In this document: piece by piece, positions 24,206 through 36,467 of the stretch | Position numbering within the stretch: position 1 is the first letter of the stretch | Layout of the letters: each line of letters opens with the position of its first letter | Assembly: GCA_030998015.1 (NCBI GenBank) | Contig: JARWMV010000250.1 | Span: 496,001-560,000, forward strand | From: Ceratorhiza oryzae-sativae | Taxonomy: Eukaryota > Basidiomycota > Agaricomycetes > Cantharellales > Ceratobasidiaceae | Reading direction: 5' to 3' | DNA: 64,000 bases | The notes under the pieces: generated by a model | Database searches by the model: none | Told to the model about the DNA's origin: nothing | Seen by the model: only the letters and a program-made list of their open reading frames with translations | Position numbers and translations under genes: made by a program

Positions 24206-26152
24206 TCACTCATCTTCAAACCCAGTATCCCACCCTTCTGGCTCGCTCTCCCAATCATCACCCACCTCGTCCTCCTCGCCCACACCCCAGACCTCAATAC
24301 CCGCTCCTGTCCTAGCTCGTCCGGCCAAAATGTCCAGCGCGAGCTCTTCCTTTTTGGCGTCGTCCTGCGTTGAAGGTTGGATCAAGACGAGTGAACGGAG
24401 GTCTGAGGGAAGGTCATGGGCCGGATCGTATTCCTCTTGATCGTCCTGTTGGTCTTGCTGCGAGGAGAAAGGGACGACGGATACGGAATTGGAACGCAAC
24501 AGTCCACGAGGCTTCCATTGGACCTCGTCGACAGCCACGTCCATATCCGATGACTCGTCTTGATGGGCTTCGACCTCGGCCGCAAGCTCTTTTGCCCGTT
24601 TCTTCATTTCTGCCGCCGACTTCCACTCGCTCTTTTTCTCCCCGTCCTTCCGGTTACTCTGGCTTCCTCCGTCCTTCCAGGTACTCTGCCCGCTCCCATC
24701 TTTCCACTCCTTCATTCCGCCACTCTCCTTCCAATCTTTCTTTCCACCCCAATCTTTCTTTGCTGGAGGCGGCTCGTCGGCCGGAATGAGCGGCAAGAGT
24801 TCAAGCGGGTTGGCTATACGCTCTTGGACCGGCTCCTTCTCCTTTCCCTTCCCCTTTTGTTTCTCTTTGGCCTTGGGAGCAGCTGGCTTCTTGCCCAATT
24901 GTCCTTTTCGCAGATGTGATAGATCAGAACCAGGCGCGGGTGCATCCCATGTGTCGTTGGTCATTTGAACAACCGGGTTTAGAGGTTTCGCGGTCGACTT
25001 GGAGGGTATAGGTTTAGGAGGCGGGGTGCGGGCATGACCACCATCGTCGTCATCCGATGGCGAGACCGCGTCTGATGAAGGCGGCGGAGGGGGCGTGCTC
25101 CTCATCCCCTCATCATCATCATCATCGTCTGCATCGTCTGAAAACGCAAACGTCACTTTACGTGGACTTTCATCAAACACGCTCGTAAACACTCGTCCGT
25201 TGAACGCCACGGCTGCCTTTTTACGAGGCGAATCCCTAATCTCCTCGTCGTCGTCGTCGTTGTCGTCTTCTGGGTCGACGTCTGATGATGGGCGTTTGGT
25301 GCCTCTGGATGCACTGCCGAGCCCAAGACCGAATTGGATAGGCGGGACAGGGTTGGGTTGGGATGATGGGACGAGTTTGCGGCGTTTGTCACCTGGGGTG
25401 GTCGGTACGTCTTCTCCGCGCATGCGTTTGCGGGCTTTGGTCCGAGGTGTGAGGGTGGGTAGGTTCGGTCTTGTCGGGGAGGATTGGCGAGATCGGGCGG
25501 GTGAACCGAGAGTGCCCGTCAGTTTACGACGCATAGCAGATTTAGAGGGCGTGACGAGCTGGGACGCTCGTCGGGAGCGGGTAGGGGAAGTAGGAGCGAA
25601 CGGATTATCGTCCTCGTCGTTGTCCTGGTCCGAGTCTGAGTTGAGCATCGCAAATGGCTGGTGACGTGCAGAAGAAGCCGAGTTGAAGGGGATAGTGCGT
25701 GTAGATTTGGACAATGATGCGGCTGAAAAGTCGGGCGCTTTGGATGCTTTGGGTGGAGATTGGGAGAAAGGGTTGGGGATTTTGGGTTCAGAGGACGAGC
25801 CAGCGGATGAGTCTCGAGGGCGGTGTTTGCGCGCGGAAAAGGGTGTCGTTGGGCCGGTTGATTTTGGCTGGGAGGGGAGGGTTTTCTTGGGGAGTGTGCT
25901 CCGTTTCGGAGGCGTGGTTGATGGAGGCGCGCTTTGTTTCTCCGCTTTGAGAGAAGCTTGCCAGATCTTGTATTTGGCCTCTGAATCAACGTACGGTTAT
26001 TCTGTGTTGTGAAAGGGGTTGCTGCGAGTGAGCTCACGCATTTCCGGGTTCTTCTTGAGCTCCTCTTTGCCGGGGTCGCATCCATGGATCCGACGGTGGG
26101 CGCGTTGCCATTCTTTGATTTCGGCTTTGATCTGGGAAATGTCGGCAGACAT
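24206..26152 (-). CDS. SLD2: DNA replication regulator Sld2/DRC1
   Basis: Exons 26152-26038 and 25980-24206 are joined by a 57-bp intron in phase and give 629 residues. The N-terminus (IKAEIKEWQRAHRRIHGCDP, KKNPEMQAKYKIWQ) is the Sld2 homology block shared with the N-terminus of RecQ4. The remainder is disordered, rich in Ser/Pro, Asp/Glu runs and Lys. Many SP/TP sites (TPSKS, SPARS, SPTRP, TPRTK, DSPRK) fit the CDK-regulated region through which yeast Sld2 binds Dpb11 to start replication. A tandem of short WK(D/E)-G-containing units lies at about 24750-24640. It acts in the nucleus at S-phase onset. It shares its upstream region with the divergent RBR gene. Confidence 0.85.
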
Positions 26153-26604
26153 GTCTATACTTTCCGTGAGTCCGAACCAGTCAACCCGACCGACGACACG
26201 CACCCAACAATTAAATGAGAATAATGGTCACACGCCCGGTCGTGGTCGCGTAGAGACGCGCCGAAGTCACGTGCTGGCGGGTAAACAGGGCGGGACGTCA
26301 TCATTGGCCTTCCACGACCATCCAATAGAAAATAGTCAGGTACGAATCGAGTCGCTGAATTTTCCTGGGACGAGTCATTCCCCCGCGTTCCGATTGTGCA
26401 GAGAGCAGCCCTGATTCGTGGCAATGAGTCAGACATCGTGCAGCATATATCCCACGCCGCTGGCGCCGCAGACAACGAAAAAAAAATCGTGACGGTGCGT
26501 GATGAGGTGATAGAAGATCATCTGTGGCTAACGTTTCGCTTGTAACGCCGGCTCCAAACAGCTAGCGCCTGTCGCTGTCTCTTGTTTCTGCCATCTCGCA
26601 CTCG
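26153..26604. promoter_or_regulatory. Bidirectional promoter of SLD2 and RBR ligase
   Basis: The start codons of two divergent genes lie 452 bp apart, so both promoters must share this interval. An A-run (AAAAAAA near 26478) is present; no TATA box is obvious. Confidence 0.55.
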
Positions 26605-29600
26605 ATGCTAGACCTGCCCGAAAAGCCATCTGAAGCGGTCATTGAATCACAGGGCGTCCCTCGCCGCCGTGGTTACTCCCGCGGCGGCCCCCGCAAGCAC
26701 TATGTCCGCGGTGGGCGCCGCCGCTACGACGACCGAGACAAGGCGAGCGATGCTCCAACGGCGGAAGAGGTGCGTACTGGCCATCCCCCGCATCCCCCCC
26801 GCGACACGCTCACGTTCTCGCCAGTCCGCCGAACCCGAAAACGAGACCTCAGCGGCTGCCGACACCGAACCAGCGCGAGACGTCACACCAGCAGCCACCC
26901 TCGCCTCTCCACCCTCGCCACACCACTCCTCCAAACGCGACTCGAAGCCGAAACGCTCGGGCAAATCCAAGCACCACGAAAAAAGCACACAGGCCAAACC
27001 CGACGAAAAGGAAGCACCTGTTCCGGATTCGCGAGACACGCCCCAGCAGGTGCGTTTCTTGTGGTTATCAGATCGCTCGATTGCTCATGATATGTTCTCC
27101 CAGCCGGCACCGGCCACCCCCACTCCGACCGGCCAGCTCCCACTGGACTCGGCTAGTTCCACGGATGGCGCCCAACCGTCAAGGCCCTCGCGAGGGCGAG
27201 GACGAGGTCGGGGTGGATCTCGCGGCGCACGGGGACACACCCCGGGACGCAATGATAGACGCCCGGTATGTCCGCGTGTTTTCTTTGGTGAATCCTGACG
27301 TTCACCACGCTGTCCTACCAGAACGGGAAAGAAAAGGTCCCCTCCCAGGACGAGCCGGTGGCGGAGCCGGTCGATGATGTAAGTCGATCAGGCTATCCTG
27401 AGCCTATCTAACCACCCGACAACGATAGGAAACGTCCAGCAACTCGTCATCTTCGGTTCAGACACCCAGCAATAGCCCCGCGGCCAGCCAGATAGGCGCA
27501 AGCTCTTCATCTTGCAATTCAAACGACGGCTCAGCCAAACCCATCATCCATGCCATCGACTATAGCGTCTGGGCCGAGCAGCCAATCAACGTCTCAGACT
27601 GGGCCTCTGCCCCAGGAGACGCTCCTCTATATACCCAAACGAATAGCGCCTCGACTCCCCCCGTTTCCAGACCAGCTCAGCCCCCTGGTAACTCGACTCC
27701 CCCCGTGCCCGCTCACCAACCTTCCCCTCGACCCCCTCGTGCTTCTCCTAGGCCACCCCTCCCTTCTCCCAGGCCGGCCCAAGCTTCTCCTAGGCCATCC
27801 CAAGCATCCCCCGCGCCGAGCCAGGCACCTCCGCTCCAGCCCCCCATTGACGACTCGCCTACTCAAATCCGTCGCGTGGGCCTTTCACACGTCTTGCTCG
27901 GCCCGGGTGCATGCGTCCAACACGTATTTACCGATGCAGAGTCTCCTTGGATCGTCATTTCCAACCTCCCGCGTCGCACGCGGTGGCTAGACGTCCAAAA
28001 GCTCGTCGCACCGTTTGGACAAACTCGCACAATTAAAGTTTACGACGCTCGAGCGGACACCCAGTGGTTGCCCACCGCCAGGGTTTTGTTCGAGCGACAT
28101 GAGCAAGCCAAAGAGGCCGTCGCCGGCCTGCGCGGGTTGACTGTTGGCAAGGGTCAGATCACGGTCAGGCTGGATATGGACCGGACCGAAGGCTCGGGAT
28201 ACGTCAAGGGCTTGACCGACTCGGCAGCTCCCAGCTCGACAAAGACCGAAAGCGCATTGATCGAGCATGATTCGGCGGCCGTCGTCAAGTCGTGCACGGT
28301 CAAGGTGGCTTGGTTCGCACCTACTGCGTGCGTGTACGTGACGTACCAAACACCTCGTTTTGCACTCGAACGTGTCAAGGAGCTAAACGGGCGCACGTAC
28401 GGTAATCGTCGACTCCATTTGAAGCCCGTGTTTTCTGAGCGGGACAATCTGGCCCGAGTCGGCAAGGAGAATGGTGGATATGTCGTTCGGGTCGATGGAT
28501 TGTGGGCGAATATCAAGACGGACAAGTTGGGTCGCTATTTGGGGAGCACGGATATCGTTGTCCAACCAAACTACTCTTCCGAGGCTGGACTTACAAAGCT
28601 GCGACAAGACCTCTCCGACGTGGCCCCCCTCGAATCGTTCAAACTCTTGAGGAGCAGATTTGACGATCGAAAATTCACGGCCATGGCGCAGTATACCACT
28701 CCAACCGCGGCCGCAGCCGCCGTTAAAGTATTCCGAGACCGGCGGGGAGATTATTTGGGAGGTTCGCCTATTATGGTATCGAGGCATCTGTCCATCAAGT
28801 ATTCGATCCCGAGCAAGCTCTGCCGCGTGCTCCAGGGCGAAATTAATCGGCTCCATTCGTGGTCGATGGACGACCCGGACATCAATGTTCGTCAAGCCAA
28901 CGATTATCATAAACCTGGCTTTGTTCAAATCTTGATCTCTGGCAACGAGACCAAACAGGTCGCATCGGCCAAATCTCATATTGACCGCGCCCTAGCTGGA
29001 CAACCGCTCCAAGATAGCGACGGTGCCAAGATCTGGGATCGCTACTTTCTGAGCGAAAACTGGAGCGCGTTTTCGGAAAAAGTCGCAGAGCAAGCTGGCG
29101 TATGCATAAGGACGGACCAGAGGACGTGTGCGTTGTTGTTGTTTGGCCCGGACTATGCGCGCAAGGAAGCTGGGGATCTGATGAGGGCCGAGTTGGGGAG
29201 GCTTGCGGGCTTGAGGCGTGTGTTGAATATTCCGCCTCCAGTGTTTAAACGTCTGTCGTGCGGCGGTCTCACGATTCTACGCGACTTGGTCGGCAAGGGC
29301 AACATTTATATCAACTATTTCCGGCAGTCTTTGACATTTTACGGAGACGACGAGGTCGTGCGTCGGGTTCGCATGGCGCTCGAAGTCATGTACTCTGAAG
29401 TCGGCACGAGGCTTCCTCGACACTCGGACTGCGTCGTCTGCCTGTGCCAGCCCGAAGAGTCGATCTTGTTGCACTGCGGACATCACTATTGCAAGGCGTG
29501 CTTTTCCCAATACGCCGCCTCGGCCGCGGAGAGTCGAACACTGCCCCTTGTATGCGTTGGGCGGGACTGCAAGGCCAATATCCCTCTTTCCATGATCACG

Positions 29601-30056
29601 CTCCACGCCTCGCAGCCCGACCAAGATGCTTTGTTCCACGCCGCTTTCCAATCTTACGTCGCTGCCCATCCCGAGGATTATCGATACTGCCCTACCCCCG
29701 ACTGCCAGTACATCTACCGCGTCGGGCAACCCGATACATCAGTCCAATGTCGCCTCTGCCTCGTCCATATTTGCACACACTGTCATGTCGAGCACCACGA
29801 GGGCATCTCGTGCGAAGACTACAAGGCGTCGCACTCTGAGACCGAGATCCAACGGTCGTTTGACAAGTGGCGCGAATCGCACGACGTCAAGGGATGCCCC
29901 AACTGCAGCGCGCCTATCGAAAAGGTCGCTGGGTGCAACCATATGATGTGCGCAGTGTGTCGAACGCATATGTGTTGGGTGTGTCTGTCCGGGTTTAGGA
30001 CGGGCGACGAGGTGTATGCGCATATGCGCAGCCGTCATGGAGGAATCGGGCTCTAA
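26605..30056 (+). CDS. RRM-containing RBR (RING-IBR-RING) E3 ubiquitin ligase
   Basis: Five exons (26605-26769, 26825-27049, 27104-27265, 27322-27378, 27429-30056), all multiples of three, give 1078 residues. The N-terminus has RG/RGG motifs (SRGRGRGRGGSRGARG), then a Pro/Ser repeat tract at about residues 270-330 built of PRP, SPRP and QASP units. RRM-like folds follow at about 375-455 (WIVISNLPRRTRW) and 490-540, with a third related region to about 665. The C-terminal RBR (about 868-1075) has RING1 CVVCLC...HCGHHYCKACF, an IBR with paired CxxC, and RING2 CPNCSAPIEKVAGCNHMMC, whose GCNHM Cys is the expected catalytic thioester residue. The layout suggests an RNA-binding ubiquitin ligase, comparable to the C-termini of plant DEAH11/12-type proteins but without a helicase. 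Confidence 0.88.
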
Positions 30057-30744
30057 TGCCTGTTTGCTGGAAACAAGCAGGCTTGGGGCTTGTTGGGATC
30101 CAGCGATACTGGTGACGACTATTCCTCCCTTCGGATACATCTGCGCGGCGTAGGGGTTGTCTTGACCAGTACCTTTCGATATCTGCCAGCTCGGAAGCCT
30201 CGACGCGTAATAAAAAAAAAAAAAGTGCATGTGTGTGGTATTGCGTTTGTTGATCTAATAATTATGGATGTTAGGGAAAAGTACAATTAAAAAAAGTCAT
30301 GTATGATGGATTCGTTGGGTTTGGGGTAATGTACACTAGTCGTCCGAATTTGTCTTTATGTACACAAAGAAGAGCATGTATATGGTTTGCAGGATCAAGG
30401 CTTTGCGTGTATTTATTTGCAGTTGGGCTTCAGTGCCAAAATCGGGTGAGGGCTGTGGAAGTAAGAATGGGCGCCAACGAGCAGCGGCGTCCTCGTGAGG
30501 AAACGCTTTATTGATCAGAGCCGCGAGCTAGCCCGATACGCAGTTGGCGCCGTAAGACTTTTTAACCGCTGGCGATGTCTTCGGTATTTTTGTGACTACG
30601 AAACTCATATCACCAGTTGCAGATGGAAGGGGGGGGTACAATCGTATACACGACTATATAGGTAAACATTATAAAGGAAATAACTATAAACGAACTGGAG
30701 CAATGCAGCCATGGGGCGTGAACGAATAACAAAGATTAACGAAA
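30057..30744. other. Intergenic stretch with 3' untranslated regions
   Basis: A 13-base A run lies near 30212, followed by AT-rich sequence. No gene is recognised. Two convergent transcription units end here. Confidence 0.5.
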
Positions 30745-31380
30745 TTACCTAGTCAACTTCCCTGTAATAGTCAGCCAGCCGAATAAAAAGCTTCTGTACG
30801 TCCTCATCCAACTCTTTGAGCACTTTTGAGCCACAAGCGTTTTGACACTGAGAAACGTTGGCAACCTGGCGAAATTGAACCTTGTGACGGGTAAAAATGC
30901 GCCCAAACCGTAAGCTGGCTTTCTCATTTCCTTGCTCAGGACGTTCTCGTAGTAGTTTTTGTCAAATGAGTCTTTCCACGCTTTGCCGAGTTGCTGGAGA
31001 CCGTTTGCCGAACACGTTTTCTCCTTGAGTATTTGAGGGTGAGATCCTTTTGGTACTGGACTTGAAAGTAGCGGGTAAATGAGCTCTGCTTCGAGTGAGG
31101 AGGGGAGAGGTGTCAAGTCACATTGAGCCGACAGGAAGATGACACGGTCTTCCTTGTTAAAAGGTGCTTGTTTCCATGCTTCATGTCCAAGCGCTAGGAG
31201 CAAGATGAACCAGGATCCAAAAAGAACGGGGTCGCCATCCCGCAACCCCTCGATGCAGAAAGCGTCGAAAATGTGGTTCGAAGTACCCGATTGGGCTTGT
31301 GCGTAGGATGAAACTCCACCGTCTCCCACAAGGCGTGCGTACAGGAGAAAAAAGCGGGGATAATTCAACTATCCGTATTC
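30745..31380 (-). pseudogene. Truncated, frameshifted BTB paralogue, copy 2
   Basis: Minus-strand sequence matches only the C-terminal part of the BTB family: GDPVLFGSWFILLLALGHEAWKQ, NKEDRVIFLSAQCDLTPLP, YYENVLSKEMRKP. The BTB domain is absent upstream. Near 30870, at FNFAR, the frame shifts; the family ending ELDEDVQKLFIRLADYYREV follows in another frame and stops just before 30745. Compare YTRLAAYYKDIE and FAKLAGYYQDIN in copies 1 and 3. Loss of the 5' half plus the indel make this a pseudogene. Confidence 0.75.
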
Positions 31381-34104
31381 TGACGAGGGTGAGTAAGTAG
31401 TTCTGCCAGAGACCTGGAGACCAATCTTGGTTCATGCTTTGCGTACGAACTCACGCAGCTTCGTCGCTCCCTTTACATAACGACCTCCCTCTGCCTGAGC
31501 CACAAAAACGGAGCAGGGAGACACCAACAGGGGATAACGAATACCACCAGCCGAGAAGTAAACTGCGAGTTGGATGCTTTGCCATGGCAGGATACACTTC
31601 TTCACCTCCTCGCCCAGTATCAGCTTCGACCTACAGCGCTACATCCAAGTTCCCAGGTCAGCTGCCTAATTCACGCAACTCTATCTGGGTATCCTAGTAC
31701 CCAGCTCCGTCGGTCCCTCCTCTTGCAACGCTGCCAGAAATTACAACCCCTTCGCCGTTCAGCTCATCTATCGCAACGACAAGAGCCACCCTTGTTTCCG
31801 CATTTAGGCAAAGCGTGCCCAGGCAGGATACCCTCGAGGTCGCCAGCGGAATGGCCGCATTGGTGAACCCACTGTCGGTCAAAAAGAAGTCATTGGGCGA
31901 ATACACATCCCTTGGGCCTTCTCCTGCCCGTCTCACTTGCCGTACCGCCGTTATATGCGCCGATCGATCCGGAGAACGCAACAGGCTTTGGCGGAAGGGA
32001 ACGCTCCATGAGCCCAGGTGCTGATTGAAAAGGGTATCCTTATTCTTAGGTCGACTATTTGAGGGTGAATGGGTCACGGATATGCGGATCGCTATGTCCA
32101 GCTAATTGCGCTACTATTCTAGGTAGGTGGAATGATTAGTAAATATCAGCATTCCGTTACGTTCTCGCACCACTGTACTCTCACCCACCAGTCCACTCGG
32201 AATTTTCGTGTGGCTCTTCCGGCTGGATCGTGGTAGATAGACTTGGAGTCGTTTGGGTCGAAAGGATCGACGCCATTTCAGACTCCCCCTTATCCTCGCC
32301 ATGGTAACGCACGACTCGTCCTACACCATGGCCACCGCTGCCGCAACTATAGGGATGCGTCTGAAATGCACAAGTAAAATTAACCTACATTCATTCAAAT
32401 GGCGAAGATTCACAAGTTATATGCGGTGGTGAGATGACCCAAGAGCGTCAAATTTGCGGGAAATTTCGATAAAGTTCCTTGACTAGGAGCAGTGCAAAAT
32501 TAATGTTAACCGAATACTAGGGCCTGACAGAATCGTCGTGTGTGACTGTACCAAGTGTCCATTGCAAGCAATGTTGTCGTGTTGTCGCAAACCAGTCGAG
32601 AAGGAGACAGAAATTTCACTCTCTATATGTATCCCTACTCTGTCGACTCAGTTGGATATGCGGGCCTTTTCGCGGTTGTGCGCAATTGATCGCTTGCTGC
32701 TTTAGTTCCTCTGTTCAGCACAACATCTCAGTTTGAAAGACAACAGGATCAGGCTTTTTTTTGCATAAATACTTATGGGCCTATACGAACACAACGGTCG
32801 AAAAGTTCATAAAAAATAAAAACAGAAATGTGGGCCAAGACAGAAAACAGAGGGGCGAGGCGGGGAGACAGAGGTCAAACAGCCAAGGTGTACTAACGAC
32901 AAAGCGCAGTCACAATGAAAGGAGAGAAAATAAAACCAATCAGAGGGGGGTCATGGAGGAAGTAGAAAGCACCAGAGTACGTGAGGAAGTCGATGGGAGC
33001 CCAAAGATCTCACAAGAGATATGGCTGGCAAGATATGGACTGCAAGGTTTGTAGCGTACACATTCTCAAAGCACAAAAATCCAACTCCCCCCAGCCCAAA
33101 ATGATGCAAGTGCGCCCAGCGTGTCGGGCTTGTTTAGGTTACGATCTAAACCAAGCTCGTACCGCTGGGCCCATTGTGAAACTCTGCAACTAAATTAGGA
33201 GCAAATAGCTGTTATGTTCTGTCTTTGGGGTGATTGGCTTACGCGAGACGTTTTGTAGATTGTTGATTGTTGCTGTGAATTTTTCCACAGGCTCTCCATT
33301 AGGCAGCACTGGTGGGTAAATGATATTCTCCGGTTTGCTGGAGGAGTTTAATGCGCGAGCAACTGATATTTTATCCCTGGTGGCAGTGTCAGATCTCTAC
33401 TGTGGTCAACCGGCCATCTCCATCGACTCACAAAGTGACAATCTTGCGCTCAAGCTGTGCTAGATTCTGGTTTGTCTACCGTTGAACTTCTTCTATACGC
33501 CCAATGGAGCCCATGATTTGTTGGGTTCTATATTTAGCCGCAATTGCAGAGTGATTTGTGAGGAGCAAAATCTTGTGACCTGTGTGTTAGTTAAAAATGG
33601 CATAGACATATTCTATGACTACATGCTGCCCCGAAGTATGAAGTCTTGTGAGGTGGCTTCAATGTTGGAAGCTTCTGCCATGGCTTGGTCGTTCGCAGGT
33701 ATAAAAGGTGACACTGAATCTTCAATTGGACTAAGCGATGTGAAGTATTTGGTTGTTTAGGTCTAATAGGAAGAACACACTCTGAATAACCTGGTAACCA
33801 TGTTATTGGTCCGCTCGGTGCACGAATGATGATTGATACATCTATTAGACAAATTGGAGCTCCAGGGCTAAGGGGGACCATGGGCATTGATGAGTTATCC
33901 TGTCTGAGTGCGTCACGAAATTTCGTCCACTTGGCTCTGACATTTGCTCGCTATGAACGTAGGATATCAACCTAGACGATGCGAAATCAAATTTTCATTC
34001 AGATTGGGCGACCAGCATGTATTCCAAGAAAAACATGTTATGACTGGGTGTTCAAGAACTAAAAATAGATAAACTACATCACTCGCTATACCTGCTGATT
34101 TTCA
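31381..34104. other. Long stretch without supported genes
   Basis: A Ser/Pro-rich plus-strand frame from 31434 (MLCVRTHAASSLPLHNDLPL) could be followed by a 41-bp intron at 31657-31697 and continue either of two ways, but no family is recognised and it overlaps the upstream edge of the BTB relic, so I do not call it. The rest (32.1-34.1 kb) is AT-rich with no motif. A TATAAAA at about 33701 has no clear gene behind it. Confidence 0.4.
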
Positions 34105-35379
34105 CTAATTTATGTCCTGATAATAGCCTGCTAATTTTGCAAACACCAACTTAATATCGTTATCCAACCATTCAAGAGCCTCAGCGCTACAGCTACAAGG
34201 AGGGAGCGCACGCACAGCGCTCGCAAATCTGGCCCTGAGACCGGGTAGCTCGCATAGCCTGGAAATGGGCTTCGACATTTCGTTACTGAGGATGTCCTCA
34301 TAGTAGTCTGAATCAAAGACAGCGCGCCAGGTCCGGCTGAGTCGGCGGAGGCATTTATCGGCGATTGTCAGTATGGTAAAAACTCGGAGGTGACCTTCTT
34401 TGGTCGTTTTAGGACGGGTGAGGATGGGAAGCATGAGTTCTTGTCCGAGAGATTTTGGGAGTGGGGTGAGGTGGGTTTGAGCGGAGAAGAGAGCGATGCG
34501 GTCTTGTTTAGTGAATGCATCTTGTTGCCAGCTTTGGTGTCCGAGCTTGAGGAGAGCGAGAAACCAGAACCCAAACATCGCAGGCTCTTCTTGGCGTTGG
34601 CCTGGCCTATGCATTAGGCCCAGCAAACTAGAGGTAGGAAGAGGATCTGGGAAAACCGAATAATTCAGAATGGCATTCCGCAAGTTGTGTTCCATTGACA
34701 CGTCCGAGATGAGTCGAGCATGTGCCAAAGTATCTAGCAGGATACCAAAAGATGCCTCGCCCTCGGTGTGTTTTCGAATCGCGGCTAGGGCACTGTTGAT
34801 GGAGGTTGCTATGAGAGACGCCAGCTTGCCTGCAGCCCATTTCTCGAAACCGGGCATGGAAAATCGATGAGATAGCCGCGCCACATCCGAATAGAACACA
34901 AATTCTCTCCAGGCCTTGGTATCGCTTTGTCGGATAGAATTGAGGCTGATAAAGAAATTGTCTGAGGGCCTGCAACGCTCGCTGGGATCAATGTCAGTGG
35001 TACGAAAGCACAAGACATACGGGAGGTAGAACATCTTTAGCAGACTCCGGAACTCGACTGCCTTGATTCCTGGAATCATGATTGGGCGCTCGTCCGTGTG
35101 CCCTTCAGCTTGCGCTTGATCTCCCAATGGCATAGAAAACATATCCTTAAAGACTTCAGAGTGGGCCTTTAGAAGAGAGGCTTGCACCTTCGATATATCT
35201 CAGCTATATTCGCTCTGACGCACTTCCAATAACGATGCGCACACCTTGAAGAGCACACCCTCGATGCCCAATATAATACTGCCATCCTCGTAGTAAAACT
35301 GAGGGTCTCGTACCCACGGTGCTGGGATTGGCTCTACACTATCGCCGTTCAGCACGATTGCTGATGCTTCTAGAGCCAT
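34105..35379 (-). CDS. BTB/POZ-domain protein, copy 3
   Basis: Exons 35379-35245, 35187-35021 and 34969-34105 give 388 residues in phase. The start is the ATG at 35379 (MALEASAIVLNGDSVEP). The BTB domain follows: WVRDPQFYYEDGSIILGIE, then VQASLLKAHSEVFKDMFSMP and EFRSLLKMFYLP. The helical C-terminal region (HRFSMPGFEKWAAGKL, TKQDRIALFSAQTHLTPLP) and ending LAGYYQDIN parallel copy 1 at 21155-22634 residue by residue. Intron positions are conserved between the two, so they arose by duplication after the introns. It is the last intact host gene before the repeat island. Confidence 0.85.
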
Positions 35380-36462
35380 ATGCTCACCTGGAGTCCCTTG
35401 CTGATCCCAACAATGCCGTCAGCCACCTGCCTTCCGATCTAACTGGGCTAGGAATATTCACCCACCGGAGCTTTCGCCCCGCAGTTTCTTCCAGGGCGGT
35501 GAATATGGTGAGCCTGGGGTCGAACGTTTGGTCATGAGCGAGGCCGATGGTGTGTTGGGTACAGTCAGTGGAGTCGGGCGCAAGATGAGCTATACTATAA
35601 CCGGGCAAGAATTATATGCGAGGACAACCATCACCAGCAAACATCAACACAGCCACAGGTACATCGAAAATCCGGCTGTGGGGTCTTTTACTCGAAATTC
35701 TGCAACAAATCGTTGTGCGTATTGCTACTAGAACCACCTGCCTGCATCACTCTGGATGCCTGCTCCCACTGCAAGAGCACCCCAGCTGGGGGCACATGCC
35801 ACACAGCCCAGATTAGCAAAAACAGACACAGCCAGTCCTCTCTGGAACTTTTGAAGGCTGCAATTACAAGAAATTTAGAGCAATGAATGCATGAACACAA
35901 TTACCAGCCCCTGGTTTATTTTGGCTTAACTGTATGCAGTTGCACATGAAATGAACACATGTACAATCCCATGCAATCACTATGTGTGAAATTCTATGCA
36001 ATGGATATGTAGAAAATCACATGCAATAAACATGTGTGCAATTCAATGTAATTTTGTTGTGCAATGATAGTAGTTCATTTCACAGCAATTGCATTGTGAA
36101 ATTCCAAACAGGCAGGTTGACCATATCAGGATTTGCAATTTATCAAAATGTCAAAAATATCAATCAATCAAACCTGGTCACATCAACCCTCACCAATTAA
36201 ACCAATCAAAAGGCCTGTATTTTACAAATCATATACCCAACTCTGATAGTAAATGGGCATGTGAGATATCCAATTCAATCAAGTTTGCAATTCATAGATA
36301 AAACTACATGGCCAATAAACTATATACAAAGCTATTGGGCCACCATCCCAAGGTAAAACCAATTAGGGAAATCAGCCTTACCACCTAGAAGGAGCAAAGA
36401 ACAGGTGTCAGATACATATAAAAATCCTGCAATACAATGACATACCTCTGCAGGTCAAGTTA
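35380..36462. other. Left margin of repeat island
   Basis: To about 35700 the sequence has host-like composition, including the BTB gene's promoter. Beyond that it becomes AT-rich with very few CG dinucleotides, and this continues through the transposon graveyard. No coding sequence is seen; a minisatellite is listed separately. Confidence 0.5.
35960..36059. repeat. 25-bp minisatellite, four degenerate units
   Basis: Units begin at 35960, 35985, 36010 and 36035, each 25 bp. They share the pattern TGTGNAATTC-ATGCAAT-NN-ATATG with substitutions only, no length change. A weaker fifth unit may precede at 35935. Confidence 0.7.
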
Positions 36463-36467
36463 GATTG

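Noticed and set aside
24370..26218. Long plus-strand frames across SLD2
   Set aside because: They are antisense shadows of a low-complexity, GC-rich coding region.
31434..32024. Ser/Pro-rich plus-strand gene with a 41-bp intron
   Set aside because: The two possible continuations conflict in phase, no family is recognised, and it abuts a pseudogene on the other strand.
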